A DNA stretch of 64,000 nucleotides from Pseudomonas migulae NBRC 103157 (GTDB lineage: Bacteria; Pseudomonadota; Gammaproteobacteria; Pseudomonadales; Pseudomonadaceae), in the NCBI RefSeq assembly GCF_002091715.1, contig NZ_BDAG01000011.1, positions 1 to 64,000 of the forward strand. The letters are read 5' to 3'. The notes under the pieces were generated by a model. That model searched no databases and was not told where the DNA came from. It saw nothing but the letters and a program-made list of their open reading frames with translations. A program made the position numbers and the translations under genes. This document shows positions 35,644 through 44,898 of this stretch, in pieces (within the stretch, counting starts at the first letter, position 1; the number at the start of each line of letters is the position of its first letter).

Positions 35644-35671
35644 ACCCCGGCCGAAAAGCCGGGGTTTTTTG
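35644..35671 (+). terminator. Terminator after ppiD
   Basis: ACCCCGGC/GCCGGGGT stem followed by TTTTTTG. Confidence 0.9.
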
Positions 35672-35823
35672 TGGGCAGAATCTTTTGATCTTTCCCCGAA
35701 GGGGACTTTTTCCTGTAAATGGCAGTCATTACACTTGTAACTGTTTCAAGACACTAATCGGTGCGACGCTAAGCATCGATCTGTTGCACAATACGGCCCG
35801 GACCGTTTTCTTCAGGATGTTCA

Positions 35824-36639
35824 ATGTTTAAATCATTTCCCGTGCGGGTTGTCGGGCTGGCTCTGGTGCTGGCGGCCGCGGCCGGTTGCTCGTCGAAAAA
35901 AGCCCCCATCTATGAGCATGAGAACTTCGATGACTCCGGAACGTTTTCGCGCAACTATCCGGTAACCGATGCGCAAACCTGCGAAGCCGCCCGTCGGGCG
36001 CTGCTCAGTCAGGGCTACATCATCACCAGCAGCGATCCGAAACTGATCAGTGGCCACAAAAGCTTCCAGCAGACTGGCGATACCCACATGGAGATCAGTT
36101 TCAGTGTGGTCTGTGCCGATGATGGAAGCGAAGGGCACCACGCCACCATGTTCGCCAACGCACTGCAGGATCGTTACGCGCTGAAGAAAACCAACAATTC
36201 CGCCAGCCTTGGCGTGGGCGTGCTGGGTTCGGTATCGATGCCGATCGGCTCGTCCGATGATTCGATGGTCAAGGTGGCCAGCGAAACCGTATCGTCGGCC
36301 AAGTTCTACGAGCGCTTCTTTACCCTGGTGGAATTGTTCCTGCCGCCGGAAGCGAAAAAAGCCGCGCACATCGTCGAGAAGCCGAAAACCGACCTGGGCG
36401 TGCCTGAAACCAAGGCCGCCCCGGCTGCATTGGTGCCGGAGCCTGCACCTGCGCCTGCCGCTGAGCCTGCACCGGCACCTGCCTCGGAACCGGTTGCGCC
36501 GCCACCTGAACCCGCACCGGTTGCCCCGGCCGAAAACGCCGAATCGGCCCCGTCGACGGAAAACGCCACCCCGCCGGCACAGTCGAATTTGCCTCCGCCG
36601 AGCGAGCCGATTCCCGCCATGCCGGTCACCAGCCAGTAA
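35824..36639 (+). CDS. DUF2242-type lipoprotein with Pro/Ala-rich tail
   Basis: A 271-residue lipoprotein: signal MFKSFPVRVVGLALVLAAAAGC with lipobox AAGC. The mature domain at residues 35-175 (CEAARRALLSQGYIITSSDPK, core ARRALLSQGYII; later GSSDDSMVKVASETVSSAKF) fits the DUF2242 family. It is followed by about 80 residues of Pro, Ala and Glu repeats (PAPAPAAEPAPAPA) that probably reach across the periplasm. Function unknown. It has its own upstream region of 210 bases and a stable hairpin after the stop. Confidence 0.78.
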   Translation: MFKSFPVRVVGLALVLAAAAGCSSKKAPIYEHENFDDSGTFSRNYPVTDAQTCEAARRALLSQGYIITSSDPKLISGHKSFQQTGDTHMEISFSVVCADDGSEGHHATMFANALQDRYALKKTNNSASLGVGVLGSVSMPIGSSDDSMVKVASETVSSAKFYERFFTLVELFLPPEAKKAAHIVEKPKTDLGVPETKAAPAALVPEPAPAPAAEPAPAPASEPVAPPPEPAPVAPAENAESAPSTENATPPAQSNLPPPSEPIPAMPVTSQ

Positions 36640-36651
36640 TCGCTCTGACGT

Positions 36652-36684
36652 TCCGGGATCAGCTCATCGCTCATCGATCCCGGG
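36652..36684 (+). terminator. Stem-loop after the DUF2242 gene
   Basis: CCGGGATC/GATCCCGG 8-bp stem with a 15-base loop 12 bases after the stop. There is no T run, so termination is uncertain. Confidence 0.4.
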
Positions 36685-36897
36685 ACAGCGTTCAAGATTG
36701 ATCCGCGTCAACCCGGGCCGTATTCCTGCAGCCTTTATCGAAAAAATCCTGTGATAAATTCCTGACCGCCTGCTACGTTTTATTAAGTAGCGGCGAAGCG
36801 TCATGCCTGCGTCATTTTTCTTTCACGCGGGCACTTTATGCTCAAGGCGAAGGTCATTTATTCAAGCGTTTTTTCAATGAGCGATGGGGGATTCAAA

Positions 36898-36984
36898 ATG
36901 GACGATTATCAAGAAGAGCTGCTCGAGTTCCAGGCCTTTGAACTGGACCCGCTGGAACCAGCCGAAGACGCTACCGAGCTGTAA
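36898..36984 (+). CDS. Acidic 28-residue micro-ORF
   Basis: MDDYQEELLEFQAFELDPLE to the end DATEL, 28 residues of which about a third are Asp or Glu. GGGGG lies eight bases before the ATG. It is an amphipathic acidic helix by pattern. Too short for the usual gene finders, but the ribosome site and the 250-base upstream region argue for expression. It lies three bases from the convergent AraC gene. Function unknown. Confidence 0.5.
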   Translation: MDDYQEELLEFQAFELDPLEPAEDATEL

Positions 36985-36987
36985 GCG

Positions 36988-38028
36988 TCAGGCTGATTGG
37001 CGGTGACTGCGGCGAAATTCGCCGGGGGTCTGACCGCTCCAGCGTTTGAAAGCGCGTTGAAAGGCTTCGGCTGAGGCAAAGCCCAGCAGGTAAGCGATTT
37101 CCCCGAACGCCAGTTCGGTATCGCGAATGTAGGTCATGGCCAGGTCGCGACGGGTGTCGTTGAGAATTGCACGAAATTGCGTGCCTTCCTCGGCGAGTTT
37201 GCGGCGCAAGGTCCAGGTAGGCAGCTTCAGGCGTGCCGCCACTTCTTCCAGGTCGGGCTCCCGACCACCATTGAGCAACGGCCCCAGCAACTGAGTGATG
37301 CGTTCACGCAGGCTGCGGGTGCGTGTCAGCTGTTCCAGTTCCCGTTCACACAGTTGCAGCAGGTGCCGCCAGGTACTGGGGCAGTGCAGCGGGTTGCGCT
37401 GGGCGAGGCTGGCCAGGCTCAGACGCAGCTGGTTCTGTTCGGCGCCGAACTGGATCGGGCAATCGCCCAATACCGCATACGCATCTCGGTAATCCGGTTC
37501 ATCGAATTCGATTTCGACGCGTTCGGCGCTCAAGGGAACAGGGCTGACGCTGGACAATTGCTGCAACCATCCGGCAAGGATCGAATCCACCACGAAGCGG
37601 TTGTAGGCGTTGTAAGGACTGATGGAATAGAACCGCAGCCAGGCACCCCGGGGGTCTTCGTGAAAGCTCGATTGGCCGCGATAGTTGGAACCGTACAACG
37701 CTTCGAAGCGAATCAGGCAGCGCGCCGCTTCCCGTACCGTTGGCGCCTGTGCAGCGGTGACCCCGGCCAGGCCGGCCTGGCTCAGGCGGCTGAGCTGGCC
37801 CATGCGCAAACCCAGCGCCGGGTTGCCGGTCAGTTGAATCGCGCCGTGGCCAAGACGCATGTAGCGCGGGATCGAAAGCCGGGCGCAGGCTTCGCCCAAG
37901 CGAGCCGGGTCGAGGCCATATTGATCGAGGAGGGGCTGAGGATCCAGGTCATGGCTGCGCACCGCATCGGCCAGGCTATGAACAAAGCCTACCGACAAAT
38001 CACCCAGACGCACCGGCAACGGTTTCAT
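36988..38028 (-). CDS. AraC-family regulator (OruR/ArgR-like architecture)
   Basis: A 346-residue regulator with the N-terminal arabinose_bd-type domain (about residues 20-210) seen in OruR-like proteins. A C-terminal double HTH follows (residues about 240-340: LEEVAARLKLPTWTLRRKLAEEG, core ARLKLPTWTLRRKL, and IAYLLGFASAEAFQRAFKRW, core FASAEAFQRAFKRW). It is three bases downstream of the nitrilase-fold gene on the same strand, so it is probably co-transcribed with it and may regulate it. The effector is unknown. Confidence 0.83.
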   Translation of the reverse strand: MKPLPVRLGDLSVGFVHSLADAVRSHDLDPQPLLDQYGLDPARLGEACARLSIPRYMRLGHGAIQLTGNPALGLRMGQLSRLSQAGLAGVTAAQAPTVREAARCLIRFEALYGSNYRGQSSFHEDPRGAWLRFYSISPYNAYNRFVVDSILAGWLQQLSSVSPVPLSAERVEIEFDEPDYRDAYAVLGDCPIQFGAEQNQLRLSLASLAQRNPLHCPSTWRHLLQLCERELEQLTRTRSLRERITQLLGPLLNGGREPDLEEVAARLKLPTWTLRRKLAEEGTQFRAILNDTRRDLAMTYIRDTELAFGEIAYLLGFASAEAFQRAFKRWSGQTPGEFRRSHRQSA

Positions 38029-38031
38029 GGC

Positions 38032-39162
38032 TTACAACCAGAGGTTCAGCAGGCGCGCGCCACGGACATTGCCACCGGCAAAATGCTGCCCGTTGCTGCT
38101 GAGGAAACTTTGCCCGGCGCTGCCCTGATCCCAGAACTGCCCGCGCAGGAATACACTTATGCTGGCGATGGCCTGGCTGCTGGGCGGTTGAGCGGTGAGT
38201 GTAAGGCGATGCCAAGCCTGGCCTTCGCTGAGCTCGCCGGCCTTGAGACTGACGGAGCCGGGCGTCGACAAACCTTTGTAACCGCGCCATGGCTTGTCCC
38301 AGGTACCGCGACCACTGACGAACGCCGGGACCGCGACCAGCTGAGCACCCTGATCATCGAGTTTGCGGTAGTTGTCCGGGTACCAACTGTCGCTGCCGAT
38401 CAGCACGCCAAGACGACCGGCCGGAGTATCGACGACGTTGAGCGTGTGTTCGCCATTGGCCTCGATCACATCGTGCTCGGCGAAAATCGGGTGCATCTGG
38501 CGCTGTGGCTGGCCAATCGGCAGACCATCGCGACCGAACACCACGCTGCTGTTGTACAGCGCACCGCGACCGATTTTCAGGGTGCCGTCGATGATGCTCG
38601 GCTCGGGCAACACGATGGAGCCCGCCACCAGTGTCACGTGAAATTCTTTCGCCAGGCCACCGAACAGCGCCTGGTAATCCTTGGCCATGCCTTTGGCTTT
38701 CATGCGCAGGTGCGCATCGTCCAGGCGGTTGTCGCCCTTGGCACTGATCAGGGCACGAACGAACTGCAAGGGATTGCTCACCGCCAGCCAGTTCATGGCT
38801 TCCTTGATGGTGTTGGCCTGGTACAGCTCGTCTTTTTCGCCACTGACCATCAACCAGGTGCCGACATGTTCGGGCAGCACGACGATGGTTTTTTCATTCA
38901 ACAGGCCCTGTTCCTGGGCTTTCTGCAGATAGGCCGCGAGTTTTCGGTGCAGGCGTTCGGCGCTTTGATAGTCGGTGGGAAACAGCTCCGGCTGGATGCC
39001 CAGCAGGTTGCCGCGATCGGCAGGTGTGCCCTGATCGATGGCGAGATCGATACGCAGGTCCGACAGGTAATGACCCACCGGACGGTCCGCGGCCCACATG
39101 GCGTAGGTTGTCAGGGCGGCAATCAATGCCATGGAGAAGGTCAGGTACAGAAGTTTGCGCAT
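38032..39162 (-). CDS. Membrane-anchored nitrilase-fold protein lacking catalytic Cys and Lys
   Basis: A 376-residue carbon-nitrogen hydrolase-like protein with an N-terminal signal anchor (MRKLLYLTFSMALIAALTTY), so the domain should face the periplasm. The Glu of the triad is present in VVLPEHVGTW. The Lys position is QRQMHPIF where active enzymes have YRKxHL. The Cys position is LIGSDSWYPD where active enzymes have ICYDxxFP. Two of three catalytic residues are therefore replaced (Lys to Gln, Cys to Gly). It is probably not a hydrolase and may bind a ligand or partner. It forms an apparent operon with the downstream AraC gene. Confidence 0.75.
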   Translation of the reverse strand: MRKLLYLTFSMALIAALTTYAMWAADRPVGHYLSDLRIDLAIDQGTPADRGNLLGIQPELFPTDYQSAERLHRKLAAYLQKAQEQGLLNEKTIVVLPEHVGTWLMVSGEKDELYQANTIKEAMNWLAVSNPLQFVRALISAKGDNRLDDAHLRMKAKGMAKDYQALFGGLAKEFHVTLVAGSIVLPEPSIIDGTLKIGRGALYNSSVVFGRDGLPIGQPQRQMHPIFAEHDVIEANGEHTLNVVDTPAGRLGVLIGSDSWYPDNYRKLDDQGAQLVAVPAFVSGRGTWDKPWRGYKGLSTPGSVSLKAGELSEGQAWHRLTLTAQPPSSQAIASISVFLRGQFWDQGSAGQSFLSSNGQHFAGGNVRGARLLNLWL

Positions 39163-39434
39163 GGGGAAACAGTCAACGGCCGTGTGCAGGGTTCATGATT
39201 GGCGTTCAGATTGGGATCGAGGCTACGGTAAAACAACGGGTTAGGGGTAGATTAACCTGGGTTTTTTGTTTTTTTTGTCATTTTGAGCTGAATGATGGGC
39301 GATGCGGTCGGGCGAACCCGAATCCGGATAGCCATCGATGCTATGTGCCGAATTCGTCATCACCTTGGCTTAAAGCGATCAAGCCGTGACAGCTGGGGTG
39401 GGCCAGGCTGGGCGGTCTGTTCAAGGAGGTGATT

Positions 39435-40442
39435 ATGATCCGATTGTCCCTGGCCGAAGCTCGCGAGCTGGCCGAATCGATTTTGCTGCACAACGGTTTC
39501 AACCTTGCCCACGCTCAAGCGGTGACCGCCACAGTGATTGCCGGCGAGCGCGATGGCTGCGCCTCCCATGGTTTGTACCGGATTCTGGGCTGCGTCAACT
39601 CGCTCAGGGCCGGCAAAGTGGTGGCCGATGCCGAGCCGCAGATCATTGATCAAGCGCCTTCGATTGTGCGCGTGGAGGCGGCGGGTGGTTTTTCACAATT
39701 GGCGTTCCAGGCAGGGCTGCCGTTGTTGGCGCAGAAAACCCGGGCAAACGGTATCGCTGCGCTGGCAATCAATCGCTGTGTGCATTTCTCTGCGCTGTGG
39801 GTCGAGATCGAACAACTGACGGCCGCCGGCCTCGTGGCGCTGGCCTGCAATCCCAGTCATGCCTGGGTGGCGCCAGCAGGCGGCAGCCAGCCGGTGTTCG
39901 GCACCAATCCCATTGCGTTCGGGTGGCCTCGCGCGGGCAAGGATCCGTTTGTGTTTGACTTCGCCACCAGCGCGATTGCCCGTGGCGATATCGAGTTGCA
40001 CCGGCGTGCCGGCAAAGCGATTCCCGAGGGCTGGGGCGTGGACGCGCAGGGTCAGCCAAGCACCGATGCCAATGTGGTGCTCGATGCGGGCGCGATGCTG
40101 ACGTTCGGTGGGCACAAAGGTTCGGCACTAGCCGCCATGGTGGAGTTGATCGCCGGGCCGTTGATCGGTGACCTGACCAGTGCCGAGTCATTGGCTTACG
40201 ACGCCGGCAGCAAGTCGTCGCCGTACCACGGCGAGCTGATCATCGCCCTTGATCCACGACGTTTTCTCGGTGAAGCCACCGAGCAGCACCTGGCCCGTGC
40301 CGAAGTCTTGTTCCAGAGCATTCAAGGGCAGGGCGCACGGTTGCCATCGCAACGGCGCTATGCGGCGCGAGCGCGTAGCCTGGTGGAAGGTGTGGAGATT
40401 CCCGAAGCGTTGTACAACGACCTGAACGCGTTGCTGGGATGA
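39435..40442 (+). CDS. lhpD: Delta1-pyrroline-2-carboxylate / piperideine-2-carboxylate reductase
   Basis: A 335-residue member of the malate/L-lactate (Ldh/YlbC) dehydrogenase family that uses NADPH to reduce cyclic imino acids. Markers are GERDGCASHGLYR, the catalytic His in NRCVHFSALW, and FGTNPIAFGWPR with FDFATSAIARG. The start ATG 39435 has AAGGAGG just upstream. In the hydroxyproline setting it would turn pyrroline-2-carboxylate, made from 3-hydroxyprolines, into L-proline; it may equally serve in D-lysine breakdown (dpkA). It is on the opposite strand to the rest of the island and converges on the semialdehyde dehydrogenase gene. Confidence 0.82.
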   Translation: MIRLSLAEARELAESILLHNGFNLAHAQAVTATVIAGERDGCASHGLYRILGCVNSLRAGKVVADAEPQIIDQAPSIVRVEAAGGFSQLAFQAGLPLLAQKTRANGIAALAINRCVHFSALWVEIEQLTAAGLVALACNPSHAWVAPAGGSQPVFGTNPIAFGWPRAGKDPFVFDFATSAIARGDIELHRRAGKAIPEGWGVDAQGQPSTDANVVLDAGAMLTFGGHKGSALAAMVELIAGPLIGDLTSAESLAYDAGSKSSPYHGELIIALDPRRFLGEATEQHLARAEVLFQSIQGQGARLPSQRRYAARARSLVEGVEIPEALYNDLNALLG

Positions 40443-40451
40443 GTGAAAGAA

Positions 40452-40483
40452 GGCGCCACCGGTAAACCGGTGGCGTTTTTTTT
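40452..40483. terminator. Bidirectional terminator between lhpD and the semialdehyde dehydrogenase gene
   Basis: CGCCACCGG-TAAA-CCGGTGGCG followed by eight T. It lies nine bases after lhpD and ends on the stop codon of the convergent gene. Confidence 0.88.
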
Positions 40484-42062
40484 ACAGCGGGGCGTGTTGA
40501 TTGCTGCCATCGACCAAGCGAGCGATGCCCAGCGGGTTCGCATTTTTCAGCGGGTCGGGCAAGAGCGCGTCGGGACAGTTCTGGTAGCACACCGGGCGCA
40601 GGAAACGCTCGATGGCCAGGCTGCCGACCGAGGTGCCGCGCGCATCTGAGGTGGCCGGATACGGCCCGCCATGCACCATCGCATCGCAGACTTCGACGCC
40701 GGTCGGGTAACCGTTGAACAACACCCGGCCGGCTTTTTGTTCCAGCAGTGGTAACAGCTCAGGGTGATTTTTCAGGTCGCCGGCTTCGGCAATCAGTGTG
40801 GCCGTGAGCTGTCCGTGCAAGTGTTGAAGTGCCCGTTGCAGTTCTGCTTTGTCGGCCACTTCCACCAACACTGTCGCCGGGCCGAACACTTCTTCCTGCA
40901 ACAGCGGATCGCCATCGAGCAACAGGCTCACGTCAGCCTTGAACAGTTGCGGCTGCGCCTGTTTACCTTGTTGATCGCCGCCGGCCAGGTGAGTGATTTT
41001 CGGGTGCGCGTGCAACGCCTGAACACCGTTGGCGTAGCTGTCGAGCGTGCCGATGTTGAGCATGGTCTGCCCCGGTTGCTCGGCCATCAAGGCGCTCAGC
41101 AATTTGGTAAAGGTGCTGAACGCTGGCGAGCGAATACCGATCACCAGCCCCGGGTTAGTGCAGAACTGGCCACAGCCGAGCACTACGGAGGCGGCGAGTT
41201 CACTGGCAATTTTCTCGCCCCGCACTTGCAGCGCTTCGGGCAATACCACCACTGGATTGATGCTGCTCATTTCGGCGAACACTGGAATCGGCTGCGGTCG
41301 TGCCGCTGCCATGTCGCACAGCGCGCGTCCACCCTTGAGTGAGCCGGTAAAGCCAACGGCCTGGATGGCCGGATGCTTGACCAGCGCTTCGCCGACGCCC
41401 GCGCCGTAGATCATGTTGAACACACCCTTGGGCATACCGGTTTGCTCGGCGGCCCGCATGATCGCGTTGGCTACTTGCTCAGCGGTTGCCATATGCCCGC
41501 TGTGGGCCTTGAACACCACCGGACAACCGGCGGCCAACGCAGCAGCGGTATCGCCACCGGCGGTTGAGAATGCCAGCGGGAAATTGCTCGCTCCGAACAC
41601 CGCGACCGGACCGATGCCGATCCGGTATTGGCGCAGATCGACCCGTGGCAGTGGCTGGCGCTCGGGCAAGGCTCGGTCGATGCGCGCGGCATAAAAATCG
41701 CCGCGTCGCAGGACGTGTGCAAACAGGCGCATCTGACTGCTGGTGCGCGTGCGCTCACCCAGAATGCGTCCGTTCGGCAACGCCGTCTCGCGGGTGACCA
41801 GGGCGACGAATTCATCGCCCAACGCTTCCAGTTGCGTGGCAATGGCCTCGAGAAACTCCGCGCGGCGACTGGCCGGCAAAGTGCGAAAGGTGGGGTAGGC
41901 GGTCGCGGCGGCCTGGGCGGCTGCGTCGACTTCTTCGACGGTGGCCTGCATGAACGCGTAGGGCAGCGCCTCTCCGGTACTGGCGTCGTGGCTACGCACG
42001 GTGACCTTGCCGACGGCACTGCGCGCACCGCCGATGTAGTTGTGGCCGATGATCTCGGGCAT
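40482..42062 (-). CDS. 2-Oxoglutarate (alpha-ketoglutarate) semialdehyde dehydrogenase
   Basis: A 526-residue NADP-type aldehyde dehydrogenase of the 2,5-dioxovalerate class that makes 2-oxoglutarate, the last step of 4-hydroxyproline (and of glucarate) breakdown. Visible: start MPEIIGHNYIGGARSAVGK, PVFAEMSSINPV with the general-base Glu, CGQFCTNPGLVIG with the catalytic Cys, and QEEVFGPATVLVEV. The start is ATG 42062 after GGAG; its first 19 codons are repeated at 42358 as part of a tandem duplication. It follows lhpC and the MFS gene on the same strand. Confidence 0.87.
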   Translation of the reverse strand: MPEIIGHNYIGGARSAVGKVTVRSHDASTGEALPYAFMQATVEEVDAAAQAAATAYPTFRTLPASRRAEFLEAIATQLEALGDEFVALVTRETALPNGRILGERTRTSSQMRLFAHVLRRGDFYAARIDRALPERQPLPRVDLRQYRIGIGPVAVFGASNFPLAFSTAGGDTAAALAAGCPVVFKAHSGHMATAEQVANAIMRAAEQTGMPKGVFNMIYGAGVGEALVKHPAIQAVGFTGSLKGGRALCDMAAARPQPIPVFAEMSSINPVVVLPEALQVRGEKIASELAASVVLGCGQFCTNPGLVIGIRSPAFSTFTKLLSALMAEQPGQTMLNIGTLDSYANGVQALHAHPKITHLAGGDQQGKQAQPQLFKADVSLLLDGDPLLQEEVFGPATVLVEVADKAELQRALQHLHGQLTATLIAEAGDLKNHPELLPLLEQKAGRVLFNGYPTGVEVCDAMVHGGPYPATSDARGTSVGSLAIERFLRPVCYQNCPDALLPDPLKNANPLGIARLVDGSNQHAPL

Positions 42063-42300
42063 GGAAAGCTCCTTTGGTATGTAGAGGACCTGTAGGAGCC
42101 GGCTTGCTGGCGATGGCGGTGTGTCAGACGGCAAAAATGTTGATTGATACACCGCCATCGCCAGCAAGCCGGCTCCTACAAGGGACCGTGTCAGGCCAGC
42201 GAATCGCTGCGGCGTGCGGCCACCGGTTCGGCGTTGTTCAGGGCGGCGATGCGCGCGGTGGACTCGCTATCCATCAGATGCAACGACTTGCCACGCGTCT
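42005..42300. repeat. Tandem duplication, copy A (296 bp)
   Basis: Repeated directly as copy B at 42301-42597 with one inserted base and about ten substitutions. Copy A holds the true 5' end of the semialdehyde dehydrogenase gene, a REP pair and a stray duplicate of the last 36 codons of the upstream MFS gene. Divergence between copies shows the event is not very recent. Confidence 0.93.
42091..42180. repeat. REP pair, class B (in copy A)
   Basis: TGTAGGAGCCGGCTTGCTGG and complement, with GGCGGTGT/ACACCGCC continuing the stem. Confidence 0.85.
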
Positions 42301-42358
42301 CCTTGCCGACGGCACTGCGCGCACCGCCGATGTAGTTGTGGCCGATGATCTCGGGCAT
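42191..42358 (-). pseudogene. Chimeric 55-codon ORF created by the duplication
   Basis: Starts with the same GGAG-preceded ATG as the semialdehyde dehydrogenase and its first 19 codons (MPEIIGHNYIGGARSAVGK). It then passes in frame into the last 36 codons of the MFS transporter ([20 protein letters not shown] and onward to RRSDSLA). It has an intact ribosome site, so a fused peptide could be made, but it is most simply a by-product of the duplication. Confidence 0.8.
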
Positions 42359-42597
42359 GGAAAACTCCGTTTGGTATGTAGAGGACCTGTAGGAGCCGGC
42401 TTGCTGGCGATGGCGGTGTGTCAGACGGCAAAAATGTTGATTGATACACCGCCATCGCCAGCAAGCCGGCTCCTACAAGGGACCGTGTCAGGCCAGCGAA
42501 TCGCTGCGGCGTGCGGCCACCGGTTCGGCGTCGTTCAGGGCGGCGATGCGCGCGGCAGATTCGCTGTCCACCAGATGCAACGACTTGCCACGCGTCT
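42301..42597. repeat. Tandem duplication, copy B (297 bp)
   Basis: Holds the true 3' end of the MFS gene (stop at 42488), a second REP pair and a displaced duplicate of the dehydrogenase 5' end (ATG at 42358). The junction with copy A is at CGCGTCT/CCTTGCC. Confidence 0.93.
42388..42477. repeat. REP pair, class B (in copy B)
   Basis: Same sequence as the REP pair at 42091, displaced by 297 bases as part of the duplication. Confidence 0.85.
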
Positions 42598-43885
42598 CAC
42601 GGGTCAGACCGACCGCGATGATGGAGATCAGCGACGCAGCGACCAGGTAGAACGCAATCGGCGTGGAGCTGTGGTACTTGTTGAGCAAGGTGATCGCGAT
42701 CAGTGGCGCGAGTGAGCCGGCGAAGATGGGCGCCACCTGATAGCACAGGGACAACGCGGTGTAGCGCACGTGGGTCGGGAACATTTCGGCCATCAGCGCC
42801 GAGTAGGGCGCATAGGTCATCGACTCGATGGCCAGGCCCAGAGTGATGGCTGCCATGATCAGCCAGTTGTTGCCGGTGTCCATCATCGGGAAACCGATGA
42901 ACCCCCAGAATGCCGTGAGTACAGCGCCTGTCAGGTACACCGGTTTGCGCCCGACCAGATCCGACAGATACCCCATCAGCGGAATCATGAAAAAGTGCAG
43001 CAGGTGGGCTCCGAACATCAGCAACAGAATTTCGGAAGTGTCTTTGTGCACCACCAGTTTCAGGTAGGTAATCGAGAAGGTCACGACGGTGTAGTAGAGG
43101 ATGTTTTCGGCAAACCGCGCACCGATACCGACCAGTACCGAACGCCAGTGGTGACGCAGCACTTCGACCACGCCCAGTTGCTGTTGTTTGGTTTGCGCCT
43201 GACGGGCCTGGGCTTCCTTGAAAATCGGTGCGTCATCGACGCTGGTGCGAATCCAGTAGCCGATCAGCACCACGATGGCCGAGAACCAGAACGCCACGCG
43301 CCAGCCCCAGGCGAGGAATTGCTCCTCCGACAGGTTCGACGACAACAGCAATAGCGCAACCGTCGCCACCAGGTTGCCGGCCGGCACACCGGCTTGCGGC
43401 CAACTGGCCCAGAAACCTCGGCGATTGTCCGGGCAATGCTCGGACACCAGCAGAATCGCACCGCCCCATTCGCCGCCAAAGGCGAAACCCTGGATCAGCC
43501 GCAGGAGCACCAGCAACACCGGTGCGGCATAGCCGATCTGGTTGAAGCCGGGCAGGCAACCCATCAGGAATGTGGTGACGCCGACCACCACCAGGCTCAG
43601 TTGCAGCAGGCGCTTGCGGCCGTATTTGTCGCCATAGTGACCGAACACCAGGCCGCCCAGCGGACGGGCGAGAAAGCCCACGGCGTACAGGGCGAAGGCG
43701 GCGATGATGCCGTCGATGGGGCTGTCGGTCTGGCGGAAGAACAACTGGCCGAAGACCAGTGCCGACGCGGTGCCATAAAGAAAGAATTCATACCACTCGG
43801 CGACGGTGCCGGCCATGGCGGCGGCCACGACACGCTTGAGTCCCGAGGGTGTGGTTGCGCTTTGCGTGTGTTGAGCATCAGGCAT
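42488..43885 (-). CDS. MFS metabolite:H+ symporter (MHS family)
   Basis: A 465-residue, 12-helix transporter of the metabolite:H+ symporter branch (KgtP/ProP-like). It shows [20 protein letters not shown] at the start, the loop [18 protein letters not shown] (core [10 protein letters not shown]), and [19 protein letters not shown] 43885 ([15 protein letters not shown]) has AGGAAA upstream. It lies 71 bases from lhpC and before the semialdehyde dehydrogenase, so its likely cargo is hydroxyproline or a related acid. Its last 36 codons are duplicated downstream at 42191-42300. Confidence 0.83.
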   Translation of the reverse strand: MPDAQHTQSATTPSGLKRVVAAAMAGTVAEWYEFFLYGTASALVFGQLFFRQTDSPIDGIIAAFALYAVGFLARPLGGLVFGHYGDKYGRKRLLQLSLVVVGVTTFLMGCLPGFNQIGYAAPVLLVLLRLIQGFAFGGEWGGAILLVSEHCPDNRRGFWASWPQAGVPAGNLVATVALLLLSSNLSEEQFLAWGWRVAFWFSAIVVLIGYWIRTSVDDAPIFKEAQARQAQTKQQQLGVVEVLRHHWRSVLVGIGARFAENILYYTVVTFSITYLKLVVHKDTSEILLLMFGAHLLHFFMIPLMGYLSDLVGRKPVYLTGAVLTAFWGFIGFPMMDTGNNWLIMAAITLGLAIESMTYAPYSALMAEMFPTHVRYTALSLCYQVAPIFAGSLAPLIAITLLNKYHSSTPIAFYLVAASLISIIAVGLTRETRGKSLHLVDSESAARIAALNDAEPVAARRSDSLA

Positions 43886-43956
43886 GCTGGCGTTTCCTGT
43901 AAGGGCGCAAAAACAGGCAGCCGGGCCGGGTCCGCAAAGACCCGCCCGGCAATCAC

Positions 43957-44874
43957 TCAGAGACCGACGTCCGGCAACGACGGACGGTTGGCCAAGGCCT
44001 TGGCCATGATCTGTTCGACGAAAACCCGGTCGGCTTCCGGCAGGGCCAGGCGTGGCGGACGGGTCAGGGCACTGCCACGACCGGCGATGGCTTCGCAGAG
44101 CTTGATGCATTGCACCAGGTCGGCACGGGCGTCGAGGTGCAGGATCGGCATCAGCCATTCATAGATCGGCATGGCTTCGGCATAGCGTCCGGCCTTGGCC
44201 AGTCGGAAGATGGTTTCGCCTTCTTTCGGGAACACGTTGGACATGCCCGACACCCAGCCTTCAGCCCCCACGGCGAGGCTTTCCAGCACCACGTCGTCAA
44301 GGCCGGCGAACAATACGAAACGGTCACCCACTTCATTGCGAATGTCGATGAAGCGGCGGGTGTCGCCAGACGAATCCTTGAAGCACACCACGTTATCGCA
44401 GTCGGCCAGGGCAATCAGGATGTCCGGGGTCACGTCGTTTTTGTAGATCGGCGGGTTGTTGTAGACCATCAGCGGTACGTCGGCATTTTTCGCCACGTAG
44501 CGGTAATGCTCGGCGGTTTCGAACGGCTTGGAACCGTAGACCAGCGCCGGCATCAGCATGACGCCATCGACACCGACCTTGCGGACTGCGTTGGCGACCT
44601 TGGCCGCTTCCACACTGGTGAACTCGGCCACGCCGCAAATCACCGGCACGCGACCGCGAGAGGCATCGACTGCGACTTCAGTGACGGCGATTTTTTCTGC
44701 AGCGGTCAACGAAGTGTTTTCGCCTACCGAGCCGCAAACCACCAGGCCCGAAACGCCGTCGCGAATCACGTTGGAAATCACCTGATGGGTTTTGTCCAGG
44801 TTGATCGAGAAGTCATCGTTGAATTGAGTGGTCACCGCGGGGAAGACGCCACTCCAGTTAATTCGCTTGCTCAT
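43957..44874 (-). CDS. lhpC: Delta1-pyrroline-4-hydroxy-2-carboxylate deaminase (DapA family)
   Basis: A 305-residue class I aldolase-fold enzyme. It would deaminate and open pyrroline-4-hydroxy-2-carboxylate to 2-oxoglutarate semialdehyde. The Schiff-base Lys is in [12 protein letters not shown], the Tyr in [12 protein letters not shown], and the N-terminal loop [13 protein letters not shown] with SVGENTSLT is typical. A perfect TCGTATACGA operator lies 28 bases upstream of its start. With the MFS and semialdehyde dehydrogenase genes it forms the lower 4-hydroxyproline operon. Related DapA-like enzymes act on other keto acids, but the neighbourhood settles the choice. Confidence 0.87.
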   Translation of the reverse strand: MSKRINWSGVFPAVTTQFNDDFSINLDKTHQVISNVIRDGVSGLVVCGSVGENTSLTAAEKIAVTEVAVDASRGRVPVICGVAEFTSVEAAKVANAVRKVGVDGVMLMPALVYGSKPFETAEHYRYVAKNADVPLMVYNNPPIYKNDVTPDILIALADCDNVVCFKDSSGDTRRFIDIRNEVGDRFVLFAGLDDVVLESLAVGAEGWVSGMSNVFPKEGETIFRLAKAGRYAEAMPIYEWLMPILHLDARADLVQCIKLCEAIAGRGSALTRPPRLALPEADRVFVEQIMAKALANRPSLPDVGL

Positions 44875-44898
44875 TGTTACCTCCGGGTTGTTTATTGT

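Noticed and set aside
39240..39285. Possible terminator GGTT...AACC followed by T runs
   Set aside because: The stem is only four pairs and no + strand gene ends just upstream; probably an AT-rich promoter-side stretch.
42074..42715. 213-residue ORF with an internal repeat across the duplication
   Set aside because: The internal repeat is the 296-bp DNA duplication read in an unused frame; it crosses two REP pairs and is antisense to the MFS gene end.
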